Positions 56,119 through 64,000 of a stretch of DNA of 64,000 nucleotides are shown in pieces (position 1 is the first letter of the stretch; every line of letters starts with the position of its first letter). The notes under the pieces are model-generated. The model worked only from the letters and a program-made list of their open reading frames with translations, ran no database searches and was not told the origin of the DNA. A program made the position numbers and the translations under genes. The DNA lies in NCBI GenBank assembly GCA_964017195.1, contig OZ024892.1, positions 19,708,889 to 19,772,888 on the forward strand, in the 5' to 3' direction. Source of the stretch: Siderastrea radians (lineage: Eukaryota > Cnidaria > Anthozoa > Scleractinia > Rhizangiidae).

Positions 56119-57200
56119 TTTAAAGGGACACTGTCACCAGTTTCACTTCAAAAAACTGAAGAGCCTAAAGTCCTTTTTAGGTCAAGTCCAGGTCCTTTTT
56201 CACTGTCAAATTAACCACGGATTTAGCCTGTGCGTTACGCTGGTGTCTTTGTTATTCCTCTGGGTATTCAGAGCCAGTCATACACGTGTCTCTAGGGATT
56301 CCGCGTGTCTATTTAAGCAAACTAACCTGGGTTTTTGGCCTCTTTCGCCAAGTAACGCCGCCCTGGACCAGCGAACAATTTTTTGCTTTTATCTCTCTGT
56401 TCCTGCGTCGCCGAAGCCACGTTATGGCCGTCCCCGCAGAACCAAATGCCGAAGCCTTAGCGAATTTGACGGAAGCACAGCCCGTTCAACAAGTTCAACA
56501 ACAGAGTCAACAACCTCAAGTCCCACTTTAACAACCTCAAGTGCTCAAGTTGGTGAGGTATTCTCTTCAAGTTTCTTATTTTATTTTTCGTTCTTGTGCG
56601 CCGTAGTTCTAGGCGTTTTTGTCTTTGGCTCTTGGTTTAGTTTTGTTGCTTTTTATTATGCTTTTTGCTTTCTCTTACATCTCCTTATGGTTTGGGTTTG
56701 CCACATGCTTTGCGTTTCCCTCGCTTTTAGTGTCGCTCTATGCTCTCGCCCCGCTGGCATAGTTAGTTTATTCCTCGGGTTGTTTATTTTTGTCTATTCT
56801 CGCTTCGCTCCGTGTACTTTGTGTTTTGCACACTTGGGCATATTCTTTTGTTATTTCGCTTTATCAGCCTATTTATGCCTGTCACGCTAGTTTTATTTGG
56901 GTTGGGTTGCCCTTGTTTTACTTTCTTTGTCAGGGTAAGCCCTTGGGAGGAGTTTGTTTTTATCTGGGTTCCCACTTTTATTTTGGCGTGTATGTTTTTC
57001 CTTTAGTTTAAGCCCTTCGCGCAGATTTCATATTTGTATGGGCGTCCGTTGTGCGAGACTGCGCCATTTCCGCTAGGGTTTGGTTTCTGTTTATTTTCGT
57101 TTGCGTCCTTTAAATTGTGCTGTAGTAAATATATATGGAAAGACATCGCGTTGTTGTCATTGTAGCTGATTACGAATCTTGAACATGCTACAATTAACAA
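56119..57200 (+). mobile_element. DIRS-like element, missing 5' end, flipped
   Basis: Starts TTAAAGGGACACTGTCAC, the same end as at 43671, followed by leader sequence, gag exon 1 (56424-56552) and a T-rich intron-like stretch. It is the 5' counterpart of 43671-49420 in the opposite orientation. The right limit is not visible; I set it loosely. Confidence 0.55.
56424..56552 (+). pseudogene. DIRS-like gag, exon 1
   Basis: ATG at 56424 opens 'AVPAEPNAEALANLTEAQPV' and a Gln-rich run, with one TAA stop after 'QPQVPL', and reaches a donor at 56552|GTGAGG in phase 0. The acceptor of gag exon 2 at 49411 (minus strand) is also phase 0, giving a continuous frame. The long plus-strand ORF that overlaps the T-rich intron (56072-56890) is hydrophobic only because of base composition. 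Confidence 0.55.
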
Positions 57201-58814
57201 TACTTTCAGTCCACATGCCAGCTTTACACACTTAAACGAATTGGCTATGATTTAGCGCCGTAGCCTGAAATAGTTATGAGATGGAATTTCAAAGTCAGAA
57301 ATGTGTATAAACAAGATAATAGTACACTACCTCGATGAAATTCAGGGTCAATGCACTCACTACCTTACATTTTAGTTATAAATGTTCAAAATTCGAATGC
57401 CAATCGATGCAGCTTCTTGGCACAAAACTCCTGGATGACTTTGACGGTGTCGATGGTCCAATCTCTGTGAGGAACGGTGTTGGAAGTTTTCATAGTGTGA
57501 TGGCCCATAAGCCAGTGCTTACCTGGCTTATACACTTTTAGCACCAAAAATCCAGCCTTCCAGGGGGCATTTTGAAAGTGCTATGATACCCCATTGGTAA
57601 ATTGTGCTGCCAAATGAATTTGACCATGGACTCTACTACTTGCACTTCATACATGTAACTTTGTTCTCAAGCCATTAAACAGAGAGGGGCCTGGGGCTAG
57701 AGTTGGGTCAAATTTGAGGTCAAAATTACTACCCAAAATTGCTATTTTTCAAAAAACCATCATATTTACCTACCTTCTTGCATAACGTCCATAGCTATAC
57801 CAGTATGTACTTTATTGACCCACTTACAAAAATCAGTTGAGAAAAATTTGGCTTATTAAGGTTTGTTAGATTTTTGGCACGCACACTCCATGCCCCTCTA
57901 CGGCCATGCAGAATGAAATTTTGAGCATAATTTACGCCATAAACAAACCAAATTCTTGACATGAAGCCTTTATTTTGTATTTGGTGAGTAGAAAATGAAC
58001 CATTAAAGCCTAATCGGTTTCATTGTTAAGAAATACCCCGACTCACATCTTACAAATGCTCTAAGAAGGCCTCTGATTAGCACTACAAACACCCAGATTT
58101 AGCAAAATAAGGGTGAATGTTTTTCTTTGAAAACCCAGTACCCATCATAGAACACAAATGATGATGTTCTCACCTAGATATGACAATTTTTCTCTAATTT
58201 ATATTTTCCAGGATATATTTTCATACATACTATACTCCAAGCATGGAAAGTCTCCATATTTTGTCAGGCCGTTTTTTTTTTACAAGACAAAGTGAACTTA
58301 AAGAAAACAATCCTTAACAGATAATCTGTCTGACCTCTTAATAGCCCGAATAGCTCTTGCAAATAACCAGCAGTAAGTGAGCATGACCATACATAGACTA
58401 CATACGACCTCAGTGAGCAGCGTCCAGGTGACCTATGATCGGTCAGATTTCCCAGGTACTTTAAAGCTGAATAAATGGAATCATTCAGTAAGGAAGGAAT
58501 CCACAGTTAGTAGAGCTGGATAACAAAGTATTTGTGTTGCTGTTCATTTAAAACACCCCATGCAACGCCTCGAGATGTGATTGTTATTGCATCAACTAGC
58601 CCGCCATCTTGGACGTGAGAGTGCGAGAACTGGGCCAAGTCGAGGAGTCACGCAACCTTCACTGAGTTTTAGTAACGCAGGTTTGAAGTCCAAGAATCTG
58701 AACAATGACTTACTTGCGGCAATCACAGGAATTTGCCAGGTGCATAAGAGGTTTGTAATACGATGCTTTACGATTAGCACAACCGATATTTTCCACGTCG
58801 AAAAACTTGCACAG
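57201..58814. other. Intergenic, nothing recognised
   Basis: A minus-strand stretch at about 57540-57400 reads 'DWTIDTVKVIQEFCAKKL', protein-like but short and unrecognised. The right breakpoint of the proposed inversion should lie between about 56.6 kb and here. Confidence 0.35.
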
Positions 58815-59310
58815 TCACTGTAGTTGACTGAGTTTTTGCTTTTCCAGCACCTTGGCTAATCTACCCTTGGCAGAGAGTTCGCAAAAATTAAAATCATCAT
58901 ACTCAAGAAGGTGCTTGAGGCCAATCTCTTGTTCAGCCACCTCAACTAGATGCCCTTCATACTCTTCTTTCTCCAGCGCTTCATCTTCACCTTCATCTTC
59001 GCTGATTGGAAGTCCCTTATGCTGCGCAGCTAGCCGAGAAAAGTACCCTTTGGCAGTCTGTGCCTCAATCCACTCTGAAACTGGGAAAGTTTCCTTTATT
59101 TGCTCCACCACATCTGCTGGCGTAGCTTTCTGATGAAGATCTTTAGCTCCCTTGTTGAATGACTTTGTCAAGAATTCTTTGACACCTGGAGATATTCGCA
59201 CCGCAGTTTTTTGCTTCTTCAAGGTCCCTCCTTTGCTCAGTTCTGAGTTTGCGACAGGAACATAGTCTGTCTTACCAATCTTCTGACTAGCACCTTTTAC
59301 GACCTTTTAC
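58815..59310 (-). pseudogene. C-terminal fragment of a second E-family protein
   Basis: An open minus-strand frame of about 160 codons, with no ATG at its upstream limit, reads 'GVKEFLTKSFNKGAKDLHQK', 'ATPADVVEQIKETFPVSEWI' and 'TAKGYFSRLAAQH', then an acidic run ('SEDEGEDEALEKEEYEGH') and 'FCELSAKGRLAKVLEKQKL' before the stop at 58815. The helix-turn-helix-like text parallels the tail of the E protein at 54239-53922 ('KGKDLSKRHTPAMCQKEMRQ', 'LTENRIKSFWSG'): both go from a basic helix through a conserved Pro/Met region to a final F-x-S/W motif. It is open to its stop, so could be a last exon, but no partner exons are visible. Confidence 0.45.
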
Positions 59311-59548
59311 CTTTTGCTTTATAGAGCGTAGTAAGTTGAAAACGATACTTTGGGCACACGATCATCCTTCCAAATCTAACTGGTCAATCGCTCTTCCGGC
59401 ACGATTCAGAATCAGTTCGCATTCAAGTAGAACACGCGGATTCATTGCCTATGCATTAGTACGCAGTTTACGTCAGTTTTGCAAACAAATCCAATAATAC
59501 ACGGTGGGCACAGGAGACTCAAAATGTGGCAGGGGTCGGCGGTGCACA

Positions 59549-60322
59549 ATGTCAGCGGTTGCTCAACAAAGTGAAGGCCAGAGTAATGATCTTTCGACAG
59601 ATGCAGTTCGAGAAGCAGTTTTAGCTGATATGGATGACTTGTCGTCTCAAGAATCGGAAGAAATCGATGAAGAAGAATCAGTTAATGGAGAATCCGAAGA
59701 AGACGTTCTCAGTGAGAAGATCGAATTGTGTCTTCAGGCATTTGACTCACTTGATTTACGTGATGTAAATTTGGATATGTTTAAGAAATGCGTGCGAAGA
59801 CAAATTGAAGCATCTTACCGCGTATTTCAAAGTCCTACTGATCCGTTAAAGATATTATTGAATGCTCCTGTAAACTGTGGAACGGTCCTTTATGATGAAA
59901 CCAGACTGTGGCTGGACAAGATCAAATTACGTTTGGGAGGAAAAGTCAGCATCAGGCGCCCTTATCAATGCGAAATAATTCGAAATTTACCAAAAGAAAT
60001 TTTTTTGGTGTTTCGAAGTGGAGTTGTACGCTCTCGGTTGCAAGATGTTGTTGATAACATTTCCCTCGCTGAAAATAATAAGTGCTATGCGATGTCATTC
60101 ACAAGGATGGAAGCTGTTGTTGCATTATTCTCTGTGTTGTCAGGAATGTCAGAAGGGGCAGTCAGGTCATACTTCAAGAGGAAAGTGTCGAATGGAAGAG
60201 CTAAAGTTATAGTAAACTTGGAGAAAGACTTTGTTTTCCTTTACAAGATCAAAGCTGGCCAACTCTTGATAACATTCCATTATGGATTTTGGAACAAGTC
60301 TGGCTTCCCACTCCATAGCTAA
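59549..60322 (+). CDS. Unrecognised 257-residue protein
   Basis: ATG at 59549 to TAA at 60320-60322, no break. I chose this start because it is the first ATG of the open frame. Residues 10-60 are strongly acidic with many Ser and Glu ('DLSSQESEEI', 'DEEESVNGESEEDVLSE'). From about 60 on it looks globular: 'KIELCLQAFDSLDLRDVN', 'MFKKCVRRQIEASYRVF', 'RPYQCEIIRNLPKEIF' and 'SGMSEGAVRSYFKRKVSN'. No catalytic motif, signal peptide or membrane segment is visible. The last 30 residues may be intronic read-through, since the frame lacks a recognisable domain end. It is divergent from the E-family fragment 240 bp away. It may be a first exon of a host gene, a transposon gene, or an intact single-exon gene. 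Confidence 0.5.
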   Translation: MSAVAQQSEGQSNDLSTDAVREAVLADMDDLSSQESEEIDEEESVNGESEEDVLSEKIELCLQAFDSLDLRDVNLDMFKKCVRRQIEASYRVFQSPTDPLKILLNAPVNCGTVLYDETRLWLDKIKLRLGGKVSIRRPYQCEIIRNLPKEIFLVFRSGVVRSRLQDVVDNISLAENNKCYAMSFTRMEAVVALFSVLSGMSEGAVRSYFKRKVSNGRAKVIVNLEKDFVFLYKIKAGQLLITFHYGFWNKSGFPLHS

Positions 60323-60467
60323 GTTACAGTATCATTATTGCTTATTTTCCATATTACCAGACAATGAAAGACTGCATGATTCTAGTTAGTTTTTGGTAAC
60401 AGTGTTTTAATGAGTTAATAGCTTGAAATTGAGTTGAATACAACTTATTCAATGTTGAGATTTAATA

Positions 60468-60830
60468 ACATGTCAACAAACTTTGTAACAAGAGTAAAAT
60501 AATAGTATTGTCTAAGAATCAATACAAAATTATTTTGAATACAAATTGTGCAGTTGTAGGCTGTTGTTAAAAGTGAGTTGCTTACTGTTGTCCATTTATG
60601 TTTTCCAAACAAAATGGTAGTTACTTCTATGAAAATGAAATTAAACACAACTGTTCAAATGCTAATATATGAACATGTCAATAAACTTTGTAACAAGACT
60701 AAATTTTAACCAGCATAATCTAAAAAATAAGTTTAAATTATTTTGAACAGTGCAATAAAGTTGTAGGCTGGAATGAGAAATGTTGTAGTTGTAGGTTATT
60801 AAAACTCTCTGTTGATTGCTTACTTTTGAG
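60468..60830. repeat. Tandem duplication of about 200 bp downstream of the 257-residue ORF
   Basis: AACATGTCAA(C/T)AAACTTTGTAACAAGA at about 60468 and 60670, then AATTATTTTGAA and GTTGTAGGCTG in both copies. About 75 percent alike, AT-rich, non-coding. Confidence 0.7.
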
Positions 60831-61127
60831 TACTTAGAGTATACTCTAGCTTACGTAAGCTAATCCTAGTTTCTGCAGCTACTATGCAGAACAGAGATTC
60901 TTGTCTACAGTGATCTTCCCTAGTTGAACACTCTTCTAAATTTGGGCTCTGTAGTTATGTGAACAATAACAACACTTCTCTTCTTCAGGCCCTTTGTCAA
61001 AGCCACAAAAACAGGATTGCCCATTTGTTACCCTTAGTGGTACATAGGTTTGCTTAGATCTAGAAATACCTTCTCCCCCGTAGCCCCTTTCTCTGAGCCA
61101 GATAAGGTGAACAAATTCATGCTGAAA
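60831..61127. other. Spacer between ORF and DIRS-like element
   Basis: No gene seen. A GTATACTC / TTACGTAAGC-rich spot at 60838-60860 is palindromic but short. Confidence 0.4.
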
Positions 61128-61469
61128 AATTGAATAATTAAACGAGACTTACCTGTAAGTTGAAGTTTTATTGAGATTCTACCGTAGCATTTGCAGAAAT
61201 GAAGAGATCACATGAGATAGCAAGTCACGTGACTTCGAGCTCAGTCTTGAAAGCATATTTTTTGAGGAGTCCTGTAGACTACCCCATACATGAATAATGA
61301 ATTGATGTATGCAGCACCATAGAACAATAGGAATAATCACTAGATGTGATAAGGTAACATACAAGGGGGGGAAATAGGGAGGGATGTGATCTCTTCATTT
61401 CTGCAAATGCTACGGTAGAATCTCAATCAAACTTCAACTTACAGGTAAGTCTCGTTTAATTATTCAATT
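61128..61469. repeat. 86-bp near-perfect inverted repeat at the DIRS-like 3' end
   Basis: 61128-61213 and the reverse complement of 61384-61469 differ at one base, with a 170-bp spacer. A third, partial match (TCTACCTTGCATTTGCATAC then GATCACATGAGAT) follows at 61470-61509. This fits a right terminal repeat plus internal complementary region, the DIRS1 arrangement used for circularisation. The near-palindrome ACTTACCTGTAAGT lies in each arm. Confidence 0.9.
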
Positions 61470-61592
61470 CTACCTTGCATTTGCATACATTCTGAGATCA
61501 CATGAGATTTTAGAGCTCTATAGGGCCCTCAAAAAATAAAGAGTACACATTCTAAAAAAGAAATGGTAAACATGGCATTTATTACCAATGCA

Positions 61593-62785
61593 CTAATTCT
61601 TCCCCAGTACATTGTTAGCAAAAGAACTAGCATGAAACAGTGGTTTGTTATAATAAACAGCAAATACAGAGCTTGAACGCCAGCCAGCAGTGGCCATAAT
61701 TTCATCTAAAGGAACATTAGCTGACTTTGCAGCAGAAGTGGCTGCACTTCTGGTGGAGTGAGGCTTAAAAACAGAAGTATTAATTCCAGCGTCAAGCATA
61801 ACCTGTTTGAGCCACCTAGAAATAGTGTCTTTCGATGCAGGCCCATGAGGCTTGCAGTGGCAAATTAAAAGTTGAGAACATGAACCTCTTAACTTAACAG
61901 TTCTCATAAGATACTCTTGTAACAATGTAAAAACGCAAAGGGTTTTATCATGGTCATATTTCTTCAACACAATAGGTTGCAGGTGTCTTTGCCTGCCACC
62001 ATGAGCACTTGTCTGCTTAAGAATGGATGTAATTTGAAAAACATATTCGCCAGCTTTAGTTTGCATGTCATTAATTGACAGCAACTTAAGAGTCTGTGTT
62101 CGCTGTGCAGTGACTAAGGCCAAAATCATAGTCAGTTTCAATGTCAATTGCTTCAGAGACATTTCCTTGACGTCAGGGTAGTCCTTAAGGTGGCTAAGGA
62201 CAATTTGAGGGTTCCATGTTTCCACATATCTGGGGAAAGTTGGTTTCCTGTTGAAGGCACCTGACATAAAACGTGAAACGATAGGGTGTTCTCCTACTTT
62301 GAAGCCATCAATGTTGATGAATGAAGAAAGGACACTTCTAGTGGTTCCTAGAGCACTGTAGCTTAGCCTTTTGGACTGAAGAGTTAGAAAGTTCAACAGT
62401 TCTGGCAGAGAAGGTGTTGTAATGCTGATCTTCCGTTCTTTACAGTAATTTATCCAAGCAGATATGCTGGTTCTGTATTGCTTCTGAGTACCTTCTCTCC
62501 ATGAATCAATAATGATGCTCAAAGTTTCCCCAGTTATTCCTTGTAACTGGAGGGATTCCCTGACACAAGACAGCCAATCAGTTGGAGCTTGGGGTAAAGG
62601 GGGTGGATTTTCTTGGCATCGTGGGGAAGGGTCAGTGTTGACTTCTGCAGCTTTATTCGGTGTGGAGGAGCCATTAGCATTGACATCACTCGTGGGTACC
62701 AAAACTGTGTTGGCCAGTCGGGGAGAACTAGGATTGCTGTTGTCTTGGCGAATATTATCTTCTGAAGTACTTTCCCAATTATACT
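61593..62785 (-). CDS. Tyrosine recombinase (DIRS-like)
   Basis: Open from a TAG at about 62785 to the stop at 61593. There is no in-frame ATG near the start, so the true start may come by splicing or a non-ATG codon. The first 60-90 codons are Ser/Pro/Asn-rich linker and overlap the end of the pol ORF by about 250 bp, a usual DIRS trait. Counting residues from 62702: N-terminal helices ('SWREGTQKQYRTSISAWINY'), Arg201 in 'LVTAQRTQTL', H315-x-x-R318 in 'FKPHSTRSAA', Trp341 in 'ATAGWRSSS' and Tyr350/351 in 'FAVYYNKPL'. All catalytic positions of the family are kept. Expected role: integration of the circular DNA copy. No disruption seen. Confidence 0.85.
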
Positions 62786-64000
62786 AAAAGGTGGAAAACA
62801 GTAAACAAGTTTATACACAGACCAGTCAAGTGTAAAGGCATCAATAGAGTAGGCACTTGGGTCAGGTTTCCATGCTGCATAGCAGGGCAGTTTTGCATTC
62901 AAGCGTGATGCAAAGAGATCAATCTCAGGTTTTCCCCATTTGGTAATTAAGCTGTTATAAACATGAGTGTCTAATGACCATTCAGTGTCATCATGAAAAT
63001 GTCTACTTGCTAGGTCAGCTTCAACATTTTGTTTCCCAGGTAAATGGGTGACAGTTAAGGATATGCCCCTGTCCTTGCACCACAAAAGAGTTTTCCTTGC
63101 AATCTCATTACAGTCCCGAGAGTGGGTGCCACCCATATTTCTCAGATAGGAAACCGCTGTTTGGTTATCAGACAACACTTTGATGTTGCAGTTTGTTAAG
63201 TCTGAGCACAAAGACTGAAGACCAAAAAGGACAGCTTTGATTTCCAAGTAGTTTATGTGGCACATACTCTCACTGTGGGACCATCGCCCATTTGCAACAA
63301 GTGGAGAATTTTCAATGACACTTCCCCATCCTTCTAGAGAGCTATCGCATATAAGGGTTAATTTGTATTTCATAGGCAGAACAGGGCATGGATCATTGTC
63401 AATATTTGAAAGCCACCAGGACATGTCTTTCTTAGCTATATCAGAGATGAGCATTCTCTCATCTAAGTTCCACCCATTCATCTTTAAAGCATCAGTTTTG
63501 TCATTTTCAAGAGCACGGTAATACAGTGGGGCATATTTAACTCCAGGAAAGCATGACACCATTTGCCCAACTACGGATGCAACCTCTCTTATAAGTGGTT
63601 GCTCCTTCCTAAGGAGCTGTAGGATGGCTGATTTTGCTTTGTCAGCCTTGTCCAATTTCATAGAGACTGTCATCGCAACAGAGTCTAAAATGAAACCCAG
63701 AAAATTGACCTTCTGGGATGGGACAAGTTGAGATTTATCAGAATGGATAGTGAATCCTAAAGACTGCAATAATGTAATAGCCCTTTGTAGAAAACCGAGC
63801 AATGTCTGAGGGTCATCTGCAAAGAGGATAATGTCATCAATGTAAATGACTAAAAGCACCCCGTCCTCCCTTAATCTAGCAAGGGCAGGTTTTAACAGTT
63901 TGGTAAAAATTCTGGGTGCACTAGAGAGGCCATTAGGAAGGCAAACAAACTCATAAAGTTGGCCTTCATGTTCGAAACGAAGGTATTTTCTGTCTTCAGT
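62534..64000 (-). CDS. RT, RNase H and methyltransferase-like ORF (DIRS-like), 5' partial
   Basis: Open from the window edge to the stop at 62534, about 488 codons. It enters in the RT palm ('FVCLPNGLSSAPRIFTKLLK'), then has the Y-I-D-D box ('LLVIYIDDIILFADD') and 'LVPSQKVNFLGFILD'. RNase H follows with its acidic residues: Asp in 'LICDSSLEGWGSV', Glu in 'NYLEIKAVLFG', Asp in 'VLSDNQTAVSYLRN' and Asp in 'VEADLASRHF'. The last third reads 'EIDLFASRLNAKLPCYAAWK', 'VYCFPPFSIIGKVL' and 'ILVLPDWPTQFWYP', the region usually called the Dam-like methyltransferase of DIRS elements, although the final catalytic motif is not plain. No stop or shift; probably a young copy. Confidence 0.88.
   Translation of the reverse strand, partial: TEDRKYLRFEHEGQLYEFVCLPNGLSSAPRIFTKLLKPALARLREDGVLLVIYIDDIILFADDPQTLLGFLQRAITLLQSLGFTIHSDKSQLVPSQKVNFLGFILDSVAMTVSMKLDKADKAKSAILQLLRKEQPLIREVASVVGQMVSCFPGVKYAPLYYRALENDKTDALKMNGWNLDERMLISDIAKKDMSWWLSNIDNDPCPVLPMKYKLTLICDSSLEGWGSVIENSPLVANGRWSHSESMCHINYLEIKAVLFGLQSLCSDLTNCNIKVLSDNQTAVSYLRNMGGTHSRDCNEIARKTLLWCKDRGISLTVTHLPGKQNVEADLASRHFHDDTEWSLDTHVYNSLITKWGKPEIDLFASRLNAKLPCYAAWKPDPSAYSIDAFTLDWSVYKLVYCFPPFSIIGKVLQKIIFAKTTAILVLPDWPTQFWYPRVMSMLMAPPHRIKLQKSTLTLPHDAKKIHPLYPKLQLIGCLVSGNPSSYKE

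Larger units (their letters stand above)
61100..64000 (-). mobile_element. DIRS-like retroelement, 3' part, apparently intact
   Basis: Minus strand: RT/RNase H/methyltransferase-like ORF open to the window edge, overlapping tyrosine recombinase ORF, then a 3' end with an 86-bp inverted repeat (61384-61469 and 61128-61213). No stop or frameshift within 2.4 kb of coding sequence. The left limit is approximate; the 5' half is outside the window. Confidence 0.8.

Noticed and set aside
43671..56136. TTAAAGGGACACTGTCAC ends as a TTAA-type MITE
   Set aside because: Both ends are followed inward by DIRS-like sequence (recombinase tail on one side, gag exon 1 on the other). The TTAA may be part of the DIRS terminus. 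Not fully excluded.
56072..56890. 272-codon hydrophobic ORF as a membrane protein
   Set aside because: It spans a donor-like site and a T-rich, intron-like stretch; hydrophobicity follows from T-rich codons. The supportable part is only the gag exon 1 in another frame.

Overview
The window looks like repeat-dense, AT-rich DNA from the nuclear genome of a marine invertebrate, most likely an anthozoan cnidarian such as a stony coral. That placement is inferred from the mix of element types (DIRS and Ngaro tyrosine-recombinase retroelements, Penelope-like, MULE-like, hAT, pogo/Tigger, TTAA-inserting elements), GT-AG introns, and protein fragments of the kind I associate with cnidarian and sponge predicted proteomes. 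Nothing looks bacterial. I found no tRNA, rRNA, CRISPR or operon. I cannot point to one convincingly intact, recognisable host gene; the best unbroken non-transposon reading frame is an unrecognised 257-residue ORF at 59549-60322.

Layout. 1-10 kb: a hAT C-terminal remnant, a non-LTR remnant, a Ty3/gypsy pol remnant split by a TTAA-flanked insertion, a pogo-like non-autonomous element, a RecQ-like helicase pseudogene, and a short inverted-repeat element carrying a nested TTAA insertion. 10-19 kb: an internally deleted Ngaro-like element between 0.37-kb direct repeats, Penelope-like fragments in opposite orientations around an intact 418-bp MITE, and a decayed ORF set of unknown family. 19.4-23.1 kb: a 3.7-kb unit whose ends are inverted and packed with GGAATTCC-type subterminal repeats. 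26-34 kb: a large minus-strand pseudogene with Cys-rich, SAP-like and NHL-like parts, then two MULE-like remnants.

35-57 kb is the most informative part. A Ngaro element (minus strand) is broken in gag by a TTAA-flanked DNA transposon, here called E. E has a multi-exon gene for a possible DDE-type protein of a family I cannot name. E's intron is broken by a DIRS-like element, which holds a truncated Tigger. The missing second halves of the Ngaro gag, of the E gene and of the DIRS gag all lie at 50.7-56.6 kb in flipped orientation. One inversion, with breakpoints near 49.4-50.7 kb and 56.6-58 kb, rejoins all three in frame or in splice phase. A 29-bp satellite sits at the left breakpoint interval.

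57-64 kb: another C-terminal fragment of the E protein family, the 257-residue ORF, and the 3' part of a DIRS-like element that runs off the window. That last element has intact reverse transcriptase/RNase H and tyrosine recombinase motifs and a near-perfect 86-bp inverted repeat, so it is the youngest-looking element here.
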